This document shows, one piece after another, positions 6,462-13,295 of a stretch of 13,739 nucleotides of DNA (position 1 is its first letter; the number at the start of each line of letters is the position of its first letter). Under the pieces are notes generated by a model that did not search any database, had not been told where the DNA came from, and saw only the letters and a program-made list of their open reading frames with translations. The stretch comes from Thermoleophilia bacterium (lineage in GTDB: Bacteria > Actinomycetota > Thermoleophilia > Gaiellales > Gaiellaceae): NCBI GenBank assembly GCA_025934335.1, contig JAICYG010000064.1:1-13739 (forward strand), given 5' to 3'. A program made the translations under genes and the position numbers.

Positions 6462-6940
6462 CCGCGCAGCAGCCGGAGGACGACGGAGACCGCGGCCACG
6501 GCGGCCGCGACGCCTGCGGCCGTGAGCGCGAGCCCGGCGGACGCCGAGACGGCGGCGGCGCCGACGAGCACGAAGCCGACGAGCGCGGCGCTCGCGACGA
6601 GCAGCGTCAACGCGCCGGCCTGCCGGAGGACGACCTGTCGCTCCTCCCGGATGCGGCGGTCGTGCGCAATCGACCAGGCGGCGAGCTCCGCCGCGAGGAG
6701 GAGCGCCGCGCCGACGACCGCCGCCCAGCCGTCGACGAGGCGGTGGTGCTCGCGGCCGATCATGTAACCGGCCCCGGCGAAGCCGACGGCCCAGGGGACG
6801 AGCGGCGCGAAGCGGACGAGCACGGCGGCCGCGAGGCCGAGCACGCCGGCGACGGCGACGGTGCCGCCGACCGAGGCCAGCGGCCCGCCGTCCGTCGCCG
6901 TGTACGCCGCGACGCCGCCCAGCGTCGCGACGGCGAGCAC
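6458..6940 (-). CDS. Small polytopic membrane protein of the MoxR/DUF58 operon
   Basis: This protein of about 160 residues is rich in Ala, Val, Leu and Gly. Hydrophobic segments lie near residues 22-42, 45-61, 70-90, 107-128 and 131-156, with a charged cytoplasmic-like loop HDRRIREERQVVLRQ at 93-107. I do not recognise a family. The GTG at 6940 is 8 nt after the DUF58 stop; a CTG at 6952 overlapping that stop would add four residues and cannot be excluded. Its stop overlaps the ATG of the PQQ-type gene, so it is coupled to both neighbours. Its position suggests a membrane partner of the MoxR module, which is inference. Confidence 0.7.
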   Translation of the reverse strand: MLAVATLGGVAAYTATDGGPLASVGGTVAVAGVLGLAAAVLVRFAPLVPWAVGFAGAGYMIGREHHRLVDGWAAVVGAALLLAAELAAWSIAHDRRIREERQVVLRQAGALTLLVASAALVGFVLVGAAAVSASAGLALTAAGVAAAVAAVSVVLRLLRG

Positions 6941-6948
6941 GCCGGTGA

Positions 6949-8220
6949 TCAGGCGCGCGCGAGGCGGGCGTGGCGCCGGAATGCCGTCACCTCCTCGAGC
7001 ACGGCCTGGAGCGGCCCTTCCCCGTCCCACTCCGCGACCGCGACGCCCGCCCGCTGCAGGCGGTGCCTGAGCGCGTCGCGGCGCAGGAGCCAGATGTCGT
7101 ATGCGACCTCGTCGGTGCCGCCTGCAGGCCGCTCCGTGAACGGCACCGGCGAGACGTCGAGCACGCTCAGGTCGTAGCCGCGGGCGCGCAGGTCGAGCAG
7201 CGCATCGACCGACCGCGCGTCGAGGAGCGGCGAAAGTGCGACGACGAGCGCGTTCGGCGGCAGCGTGCGCGGCGGAATCACATCGACGTTCCTCCAGTAG
7301 TACGAGAGGATCACCTGGGTATCGAGCAGCGCGTCGACGATCCGGTAGAGCTGCACTGTTCCCATGCCGCGCTCGAGCCAGCGGAGGATGCCGCCGAAGG
7401 AGATGAGCCCGACGCGATCGCGTCGGCTGATGTACGCAGCGGCGAGCGCTGCCGTTGCGCGAACGGTGAGGTCGAGCGTGCCCGCGCCGGCGTTCCGTGC
7501 TTCGGCGAACGCGTCGACGAACAGGATCACGTCGGTGTTGCGCTCGGGGTGGCTCTCGTTCACCCACAACTCGTCCCGCCGCGCGCTCGCGCGCCAGTTC
7601 ACGCGCTTGAGCGCGTCGCCCGGCGCCCACGGCCGCATGTCCGCGAACTCGATGCCCTCGCCCTTGCGGCGGGCGACCTCGCTGCCCGAGAAGAGCTGCG
7701 TGTCGCGCGGCTTCAGCATCCGGCGCAGCGTGTCGGCCTGCGGGTAGACGCGCAGCTCGGGAGTGCGCGCGGCGACGCCTTCGGCGACGAGCAGTCCGAG
7801 CGCGTCGCGGGCGCGCAGGTGGAGGGGGCCGAGCAGGTGGGCACCCCAGCGGTCGGCGCGGAGCACGAGCTCGAGCTCGCGCGTCTCCCCGCGCGCGAGC
7901 CGGACCGCGGTCGCGCGCTCGCCCTCGACGACCGACACGCCGTCGGGGAGCCGGAGAAAGACGTCCAGCCGGTCGATCGCGGACCCGGCCGAGAGGCGGA
8001 TGCGCGCCGTCACCTCGTCGCCCTCGACCGCGCGACCGTCGATCTCGACGTCCGCCTGGAGCCCCGGCGCCGTCGCGAGAGCGAGGCCGACGCCCAGCGC
8101 GAGCAGGAACGGCGCCGTCAGTGCGACCAGCTCCGGCCGCCCCAGCACGAGCGCGCCGATCAGGCCCACGCCGGAGAGGGCAGCGTACGAGCCGAGCTTC
8201 GAGGACGCGCGCCGCGTCAA
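6949..8220 (-). CDS. DUF58 domain protein (MoxR-associated)
   Basis: The protein has about 423 residues. Two TM segments at about 11-27 and 30-50 are followed by a beta-rich extracytoplasmic-type region (55-150) and then the DUF58 core. The hallmark is GEGIEFADMRPWAPGD (187-202) followed by VNWRASARRDELWVNE (207-222). After it, DVILFVDAF (230-238) resembles the start of a vWA-like fold with a DxD-type metal site altered to DAF. DUF58 proteins occur with MoxR ATPases and are thought to work with them in maturation or insertion of partner complexes; the exact role is not established. The TTG at 8220 is chosen because it overlaps the MoxR stop (TTGA), as other starts here do, and the reading becomes unlike protein further upstream. 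Confidence 0.9.
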   Translation of the reverse strand: MTRRASSKLGSYAALSGVGLIGALVLGRPELVALTAPFLLALGVGLALATAPGLQADVEIDGRAVEGDEVTARIRLSAGSAIDRLDVFLRLPDGVSVVEGERATAVRLARGETRELELVLRADRWGAHLLGPLHLRARDALGLLVAEGVAARTPELRVYPQADTLRRMLKPRDTQLFSGSEVARRKGEGIEFADMRPWAPGDALKRVNWRASARRDELWVNESHPERNTDVILFVDAFAEARNAGAGTLDLTVRATAALAAAYISRRDRVGLISFGGILRWLERGMGTVQLYRIVDALLDTQVILSYYWRNVDVIPPRTLPPNALVVALSPLLDARSVDALLDLRARGYDLSVLDVSPVPFTERPAGGTDEVAYDIWLLRRDALRHRLQRAGVAVAEWDGEGPLQAVLEEVTAFRRHARLARA

Positions 8221-9182
8221 TCCCGTGTGAGGTCTTCGGCGACCGGCGTCGCGACCATCGCGAGCCGCTCGCGGACGACGTCCTCCGACGAGATCCGCTG
8301 CACCCAGAGCTCGGGCCGCAGCGTCAGCCGGTGGGCGAGCGCCGGCACCGCCACCGCCTTGACGTCGTCGGGCGTGACGTAGTCGCGGCCGTCGAGAGCG
8401 GCGCGGCAGCGCGACAGCTTCAGGAGCGCGAGCGACCCGCGCGGCGAGGCGCCGACCAGGATCGACGGGGCGTCGCGTGTCGCCGCCACGACGTCGACCA
8501 TGTAGAGGCCGACCGGCTCCGACACATAGACGTCCTCGCACGCCTGCTGCATGGCGAGCAGCGTCTCCCGGTCGGCCACCGGCTCGAGCTGCACCTCGTC
8601 GGTGCCGCGCTCGGCGCGCTCTGCGAGCACGCGCCACTCGTCCTCGCGCGACGGGTAGCCGACCGACATGCGCAGCAGGAAGCGGTCGAGCTGCGCCTCC
8701 GGCAGCGGGTACGTGCCCTCGTACTCGATCGGGTTCTGGGTCGCGAGCACGAGGAACGGCGGGCCGAGCCGCCGTGTCTCGCCCTCGGTCGTCACCTGGC
8801 GTTCCTGCATCGCCTCGAGCAGCGCGGCCTGCGTCTTCGGCGGCGCGCGGTTGATCTCGTCCGCGAGCAGCAGGTTGGCGAAGATCGGGCCGGGTCGAAA
8901 GCGGAACTCGGCGTCGCGCTGGTCGAAGACCGAGGAGCCGGTGACATCGGACGGCATCAGGTCTGGCGTGAACTGGATGCGAGAGAAGCCCATCGAGCAT
9001 GTCTGCGCGAACGAACGTGCCATCAGCGTCTTCGCGAGCCCCGGGTAGTCCTCGATCAGCACGTGCCCGTCGGCGAGCAGCCCGAGCATCAGCAGCTCGA
9101 GCGCAGCGCGCTTGCCGACGACCGCCTTCTCGACCTCGTCGATGACGAGCCCGGAAACGCGTCCGACGTCGGCGAGCTCCAC
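8217..9182 (-). CDS. MoxR-family AAA+ ATPase
   Basis: At 321 residues this is the usual MoxR length. Visible elements are an N-terminal helix with VVGKRAALELLMLGLLADGHVLI, the P-loop EDYPGLAKT (44-52), Walker B LLLADEINRAPPKTQAALLEAM (104-125), sensor-1 LATQNP (147-152), the arginine-finger region PEAQLDRF (161-168), and a lid domain with GASPRGSLALLKLSR (264-278) and YVTPDDVKAVAVPALAHRL (288-306). MoxR ATPases act as chaperones that help assemble or activate partners, often with vWA or DUF58 proteins. The P-loop ends LAKT rather than the more common GxGKT. The GTG at 9182 shares its G with the preceding TAG (TAGTG), and GGAG is 9 nt upstream. It is probably cytoplasmic, at the membrane with its DUF58 partner. 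Confidence 0.95.
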   Translation of the reverse strand: MELADVGRVSGLVIDEVEKAVVGKRAALELLMLGLLADGHVLIEDYPGLAKTLMARSFAQTCSMGFSRIQFTPDLMPSDVTGSSVFDQRDAEFRFRPGPIFANLLLADEINRAPPKTQAALLEAMQERQVTTEGETRRLGPPFLVLATQNPIEYEGTYPLPEAQLDRFLLRMSVGYPSREDEWRVLAERAERGTDEVQLEPVADRETLLAMQQACEDVYVSEPVGLYMVDVVAATRDAPSILVGASPRGSLALLKLSRCRAALDGRDYVTPDDVKAVAVPALAHRLTLRPELWVQRISSEDVVRERLAMVATPVAEDLTRD

Positions 9183-9676
9183 TACAAACGCTCCAGGTCG
9201 GAGATGAGGGCGCGCAGATCGGCCTCGCGGATGCCGGGCGCGAACCGCTCCCGCGGCTCCGGCCGGTCGGGGCGCAGGAGCTCCCACCAGCGGCCGAGCG
9301 TGTCGGGGCCCGGGCGACGGCCGGTGCGCTCGAGGCGCGCCGCGGCGATCTCGCGCAGGTCGGGAAGAAGGCGCGCGTGCAGGTCGTACGCGCTGCCGAG
9401 AGCGAGCGTGACCTCGCGCTCGACCCTCGCGAGCTGCGGCACCGCGGGAGGCGGCGCCGGGCGCTGGTCGAGCGCTCGCGTCAGCTCGGAGCGGCGTGGG
9501 CGGGGCACGGCGGCTCCGACCGCGGAGATGACGACCAGCATCACGAGCGCGCCGAGGAAGAGCAGGTAGACGTGAATCGCGAGGCTCCGGTCGCCGGGCA
9601 CGGCGAGCGACACGTACAGGCACGCACCCGACGAGAGCGTGAACAGGACGGCGACGTCGAGCAGGTGCCGTCTCAT
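9182..9676 (-). CDS. Two-TM protein of the MoxR/DUF58 cluster
   Basis: This 164-residue protein has two hydrophobic helices (about 5-26 and 33-56). A soluble C-terminal part follows with HARLLPDLREIAAARLER (100-117), then LGRWWELLRPDRPEPRE (127-143) and a helical end ADLRALISDLERL. Similar arrangements (R-x-L-L-P-x-L-R-E-I-A-x-x-R-L) are familiar from uncharacterised proteins encoded between DUF4129 and MoxR genes in actinobacteria; this is recall, not a search. The ATG at 9676 overlaps the upstream stop (ATGA), and the stop overlaps the MoxR start. It probably sits in the cytoplasmic membrane as a scaffold for the module. Confidence 0.82.
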   Translation of the reverse strand: MRRHLLDVAVLFTLSSGACLYVSLAVPGDRSLAIHVYLLFLGALVMLVVISAVGAAVPRPRRSELTRALDQRPAPPPAVPQLARVEREVTLALGSAYDLHARLLPDLREIAAARLERTGRRPGPDTLGRWWELLRPDRPEPRERFAPGIREADLRALISDLERL

Positions 9677-10554
9677 GCTTCCGCCGCCCGTAGGTCGTCG
9701 CGGATCGCGCGGAGCGAATCGATCGCCTCCTGCTTCATGCCGCCGTCGATCGTGTGGTCGGAGAACTTCGCCTGCTCGAAGAGCGTGGTCAGGCGGCGGA
9801 CGGCCTCGACGCGCGTCGTCAGCCCGAGCAGAATGCGGCGCAGGTACTCGGTCGGCGTCTCGCTCGTGCGACGGCGGAGACCGTGGCGGCCGAGCACACG
9901 CTCCATCCGCGCGTAGGCGGCGATCACGGCGCGGCGCGCGTCGGGCTCGGACTCGAGGTCGTCGATCGCGTCGCCGATCGTCTCGGCGATGTCGTCCGCG
10001 ACGGAACGCCCGTGCTCGGCAAGCGGCGCCTGCTCGCGGTGCGCGCGCAGCCACAGGTACCAGCCGACCACGGCCGCGAGCACGACCAGGGCCACCCAGA
10101 GCACCGGCCACTGGAACGTGGGGTGGTAGGTCTGCGTGACGTCGTGCAGCCGCCCGTCCTTGCCGGTCTTGCCGTTCTGGCCGCCCAGCAGCTGGTTGAG
10201 CCCGAGGAAGCTGCCGTGCCGCCGGAAGTAGAGCGCGAGGCCCGTCAGGCCGAAGACGAGGAACATGATCCCGAGGCTGCGGAACGCCCGTGCCTGCATG
10301 CTGCGGCGGTTCTGTACCCGGAACTCGCGCATCTGGATGGAGTACGCGTAGACCGCGACCGGGACCATCAGCACGAACAGGATCAGGAAGACGCTCATCG
10401 CCCAGCTCACGTACGAGGGCGTCGGCCGCGCAGCGGAGGTGTGCCCGAACCCCGTGCGGCTCGCGAACGCGACGACGGCGAGCAGCACGAGCAGGGCGAG
10501 GACGACGCTCGTGAGGCGCAGGCTCCGTCCGTGGCCCTGGGGTACGGGTTGCAT
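9673..10554 (-). CDS. DUF4129-type membrane protein, first gene of the MoxR operon
   Basis: This 293-residue protein has four hydrophobic segments: about 14-31, 48-71, 92-110 and 149-169. The region between the third and fourth TM (112-145) contains a Gly/Lys-rich stretch (LLGGQNGKTGKDGR). The cytoplasmic C-terminal domain, about 195-290, matches DUF4129: VIAAYARMERVLGRHG, then RTSETPTEYLRRIL and LTTLFEQAKFSDHTI. In fuller homologues DUF4129 follows a transglutaminase domain; here that domain is absent. The ATG at 10554 is chosen because a TAACTT box sits 7 nt upstream and the first TM follows promptly. It is the promoter-proximal gene of the six-gene operon that runs to 5532. Confidence 0.88.
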   Translation of the reverse strand: MQPVPQGHGRSLRLTSVVLALLVLLAVVAFASRTGFGHTSAARPTPSYVSWAMSVFLILFVLMVPVAVYAYSIQMREFRVQNRRSMQARAFRSLGIMFLVFGLTGLALYFRRHGSFLGLNQLLGGQNGKTGKDGRLHDVTQTYHPTFQWPVLWVALVVLAAVVGWYLWLRAHREQAPLAEHGRSVADDIAETIGDAIDDLESEPDARRAVIAAYARMERVLGRHGLRRRTSETPTEYLRRILLGLTTRVEAVRRLTTLFEQAKFSDHTIDGGMKQEAIDSLRAIRDDLRAAEA

Positions 10555-10561
10555 CCTCGGG

Positions 10562-10567
10562 AAGTTA
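10562..10567 (-). promoter_or_regulatory. Candidate -10 box (TAACTT) of the MoxR operon
   Basis: TAACTT on the minus strand ends 7 nt before the ATG at 10554. The only purine run, GAGG, abuts the ATG and is too close to serve as a Shine-Dalgarno sequence. The spacing suggests a leaderless transcript that would cover the six genes down to 5532. No -35 is evident. Confidence 0.5.
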
Positions 10568-10601
10568 GACGTGCAAGAGGCCCGATTCGTTGAGGGTCGG
10601 T

Positions 10602-10607
10602 TATCGT
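10602..10607 (+). promoter_or_regulatory. Candidate -10 box (TATCGT) of the short-chain dehydrogenase gene
   Basis: TATCGT fits TAnnnT and ends 8 nt before the GTG at 10616, without a Shine-Dalgarno sequence between. It is read divergently from the TAACTT box 34 nt away. The GAGGG at 10592-10596 lies about 20 nt before the GTG, too far for ribosome binding, which favours a leaderless message. Confidence 0.48.
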
Positions 10608-10615
10608 CCTTCACC

Positions 10616-11338
10616 GTGGCCGGTCTGGAGGGGAAGCGGGCGATCGTCACGGGCGCCTCGCGAGGCATCGGCGCCGCGACGGCGAGGGCGCTCGAGGACG
10701 CGGGCGCGACGGTCGTCACCGGCTCGCGACGCGACGGCACGCTCGACGTCAGGGACCCCGAGAGCTGCCGCCGCTTCGTCGACTCGGCGCTCGAGCGCCT
10801 CGGTGGGCTCGAGATCCTCGTCAACAACGCCGGCCTCTCGCGCGGACGCGACCCGGTGTGGGACTCGCTCGAGGAGGACGAGCGCGAGGTGGTGGAGACG
10901 AACGTGCTCGGCCTGATGCGGATGACGCGGCTCTGTGTCCCGCACCTCGTCGAGTCGGGTGCCGGCCACATCGTCAACCTCGGCTCGGTCGCGGGCATCT
11001 GGTCGTACCCGAGCGGCTCGTCCTACGTTGCCTCGAAGTTCGCGGTGCACGGGTACACGCGCGCGCTGCGGGACGACCTGCAGGGGAAGCCCGTGCGGAT
11101 CACGAACGTCGCGCCCGGCCTCGTCGAGACGGACTTCTCGCTCGTCCGCTTCAAGGGCGACGCCGAGCGCGCGGACGCCGTCTACTCGGACGTGGCGATG
11201 GGCGGGCCGCTGCATGCCGAGGACGTCGCCGACAGCATCATGTTCGCGCTCACGCGCGCGCCGCACGTGAACGTCGACGAGATCGTGCTGACCGCGCTCG
11301 CGCAGGTCTCCGGCGGCAACATCCTGCGCGAGAGCTAA
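10616..11338 (+). CDS. Short-chain dehydrogenase/reductase (SDR), YdfG-like
   Basis: At 240 residues this is a typical classical SDR, catalysing NAD(P)-dependent interconversion of an alcohol and a ketone or aldehyde. It shows the cofactor motif TGASRGIG (12-19), DV at about 44-45, NNAG (70-73), N96, and the catalytic set S124, Y137 and K141 in a YVASK context. PGLVETDF (177-184) follows as in clan members. SRR at 37-39 after the second strand favours NADP(H) over NAD, by rule of thumb. The substrate is not predictable; the closest impression is serine/3-hydroxy acid dehydrogenases of the YdfG group. The GTG at 10616 starts three residues before the GKRAIVTGAS strand; in-frame extension upstream reads as non-protein. 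It is cytoplasmic, and its TAA overlaps the convergent MFS stop. Confidence 0.95.
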   Translation: MAGLEGKRAIVTGASRGIGAATARALEDAGATVVTGSRRDGTLDVRDPESCRRFVDSALERLGGLEILVNNAGLSRGRDPVWDSLEEDEREVVETNVLGLMRMTRLCVPHLVESGAGHIVNLGSVAGIWSYPSGSSYVASKFAVHGYTRALRDDLQGKPVRITNVAPGLVETDFSLVRFKGDAERADAVYSDVAMGGPLHAEDVADSIMFALTRAPHVNVDEIVLTALAQVSGGNILRES

Positions 11339-12564
11339 GCGGGCGCAGGCGCAGGCGCGGCGCGCTCGAGCGTCCGCACGTCGCGCGAGAGCAGCACCGG
11401 CGCCGTCGCGGCGACGGTGAGGACGGCGCAGCCGATCAGCGTCGCGCGCGAGCCGACGGCGGCGGCGACCGGCCCGACGGCCGCCATGCCCACCGGCATC
11501 AGCGCCCACGACCCGAGCATGTCGTACGAGAACATCCGCGACAGCTTCTCCTTCGGGATCTGCTGCTGCATCGCGACCGCCCACATGACGCCGAAGATCT
11601 CGATGAAGTACCCGTAGACGAAGCCGACGGCGATGACGACCGCCGTCGGCGCCGGCCGCGCGAGCGCGAGCGGCGGCAGCGCCAGCGAGAAGACCGAGAG
11701 CGTGGCCACGAACAGGATCCGGCGGGGCTGCCAGCGCATCAGCACGATGCCGCTGAGGACGAGCCCGGCGGACGTCGCGGTGAGGAACGCGCCCCAGGCG
11801 GCGGCGCCGCCGAGGTGGTCCTTTGCCACCTCCGGCCCGAGCACGTTCACCGCGCCGCTCTCCGCCGCGTTGACGACGCCGAACTGCACCACGATCGCCC
11901 ACAGCCACGTGCGCGACCAGAAGTCGCTCCAGCCCTCGCGGAGCTCGTGCAGCATGGATCGCTGCTCGACGACGAGGCTGCGGGGCAGCGCCATCAGCGC
12001 GGTGGCGCCGGCCGCGAGCAGGAACGTGATCGCGTCGCCCGCGAGTGCCCAGCCGGGGCTCGTCGCCGCGACGAGCAGGCCGCCGATCGCGGCCCCGACG
12101 ATGTTCGTGGCGTTCGAGGAGAGGCGGAGGAGCGCGTTCGCCTCCTGCAGGAGCGAAGGCGCGACGACCTGCGGGACGATCCCCTCGCTCGCCGGCATGA
12201 AGAACGCGGACGAGAGGCCGTTCACCGCGGCGAGCCCCGCGAGGTTGCCGACGGTGGCGTGACCCGTCAGCAGCAGGGCCGCCGCCGCGGCCTGGCTCGC
12301 GCCGCTGACCGCGTTCGAGCCGACCATGACCAGGTGGCGCGGCAGCCGGTCGCCGAGGACGCCGCCGAGGAGCAGGAAGCAGACGGTCGGGATCATCCGC
12401 GCGGTCAGGACGAGACCGAGGTCGCTCGCGGAGCCGTGCAACGTCGTCAGCACGGCGAACGCGAGCGCGACCGGCGCCATCGCGCTGCCGAAGCGCGACG
12501 TCGTCCGGGCGACGAAGAGCAGGCGGTAGTCCCGCTCCCGTAACGGTCCGAGCCGGGCGATCAC
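11335..12564 (-). CDS. MFS transporter, EntS/MFS_3-like exporter
   Basis: This 409-residue major facilitator is probably a proton-driven exporter in the cytoplasmic membrane. The N-terminus has LRERDYRLLFVARTTSRFGSAM, typical of EntS-like efflux proteins. The loop between TM2 and TM3 has a motif A variant, GGVLGDRLPR (67-76). Hydrophobic helices continue in two bundles, about 12 in all. The centre, about 190-220, has a charged loop VEQRSMLHELREGWSDFWSRTW (the H-E-x-x-E-G conserved loop of this group). The tail is Ala/Pro-rich (APAPAPA). The GTG at 12564 overlaps the GNAT stop (GTGA); the alternative reading upstream runs out of frame through that gene. The cargo is unknown. Confidence 0.92.
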   Translation of the reverse strand: MIARLGPLRERDYRLLFVARTTSRFGSAMAPVALAFAVLTTLHGSASDLGLVLTARMIPTVCFLLLGGVLGDRLPRHLVMVGSNAVSGASQAAAAALLLTGHATVGNLAGLAAVNGLSSAFFMPASEGIVPQVVAPSLLQEANALLRLSSNATNIVGAAIGGLLVAATSPGWALAGDAITFLLAAGATALMALPRSLVVEQRSMLHELREGWSDFWSRTWLWAIVVQFGVVNAAESGAVNVLGPEVAKDHLGGAAAWGAFLTATSAGLVLSGIVLMRWQPRRILFVATLSVFSLALPPLALARPAPTAVVIAVGFVYGYFIEIFGVMWAVAMQQQIPKEKLSRMFSYDMLGSWALMPVGMAAVGPVAAAVGSRATLIGCAVLTVAATAPVLLSRDVRTLERAAPAPAPA

Positions 12565-13295
12565 CCGGGGCTGTGCCAGTTCGGCCGCACGTAGGCCTCG
12601 CGGAAGCCGGCGCGGAGGATGTTGCGGTAGCTCTGGTCGGGTCGGCCTTCGACGCGCTCGCCCGTCTCGCTCGTGAAACGGCGAACGCCGTCGGCGCGTC
12701 CGGCCTCGATCCGCGCGGCGAGAAGCGCGCTCTGCGCGCCGCGGCGCCGGTACTCGGGCAGCGTGGTCGCGACGCCGAGCCAGCCGTGGTCGCCGTCGGA
12801 GTAGAGCGCGCCGCACGCGGCAGGCTCGTCGCCGGCGAAGGCGACGAAGCAGCGCCAGCCGGGCGCGCCGACCATCGCCGAGAGGGCGCGGGCGAGCTCG
12901 AGCGTGAACCCGTAGCCGCCTGCCGACGCGACGGCGAACGCCTCGGCATCGAGCGTCTCCTCGACCCGCAGGTCGCTGTCGACCGCGGGTGGGGGCGAGT
13001 CATCCCGCTCGAACTTCATCCACGGATACCCGCGCGTGTAGCCGAGCGCCTGCAGCGACTCTTCGAGCCCGAGGTACCCCGGCGGCGCACAGACGATGTG
13101 CGCGGCGCCGCCGAACCAGCGCTGGACGGCCGCAGCATCGACGACCGCTCCGACCGGCAGCGCGCGGTTCAGCTCCGGGAGCGTGGTGGCGTCGTGGCGC
13201 ACGCAGACGGCGCCGCCGGCCGTCTGTGCGCGGCCGCCGCCGAGCACGACGGCGTCGCGGAGCGCCTGCGCTTCGACCCGCTCGAGCTCGTTCAC
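12561..13295 (-). CDS. GNAT-family N-acetyltransferase with extra N-terminal half
   Basis: The protein has 244 residues. The C-terminal half, about 108-240, carries the GNAT acetyl-CoA site: a strand WLGVATTLPEYRRRGAQSAL with the Q/R-x-x-G-x-A/G pyrophosphate loop (RRRGAQ, 183-188), followed by helix LLAARIEAGRADG and the final strand-helix NILRAGFREAYVRPNW. The N-terminal half (about 1-105) has VDAAAVQRWFGGAAHIVCAPPGYLGLEESLQALGYTRGYPWMKFER, which may be a degenerate second GNAT lobe; some two-domain acetyltransferases look like this. The GTG at 13295 overlaps the upstream stop (GTGA). The acceptor substrate is unknown. It probably acts in the cytoplasm and is co-translated with the MBL-fold and MFS genes. 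Confidence 0.85.
   Translation of the reverse strand: MNELERVEAQALRDAVVLGGGRAQTAGGAVCVRHDATTLPELNRALPVGAVVDAAAVQRWFGGAAHIVCAPPGYLGLEESLQALGYTRGYPWMKFERDDSPPPAVDSDLRVEETLDAEAFAVASAGGYGFTLELARALSAMVGAPGWRCFVAFAGDEPAACGALYSDGDHGWLGVATTLPEYRRRGAQSALLAARIEAGRADGVRRFTSETGERVEGRPDQSYRNILRAGFREAYVRPNWHSPG

Noticed and set aside
6970..8382. 470-codon plus-strand frame
   Set aside because: It is antisense to the DUF58 gene, with no recognisable motif and composition typical of antisense GC-rich frames.
10858..12543. 561-codon plus-strand open frame
   Set aside because: It is antisense to the MFS gene and out of frame with the SDR gene. Its translation is almost only Arg, Asp, Glu, Ala and Gly with no domain pattern, which is the usual artefact of GC-rich codon bias.
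10601..13003. 800-codon minus-strand frame
   Set aside because: It crosses SDR, MFS and GNAT genes in the wrong frame, is Arg-rich throughout, and has no conserved domain.
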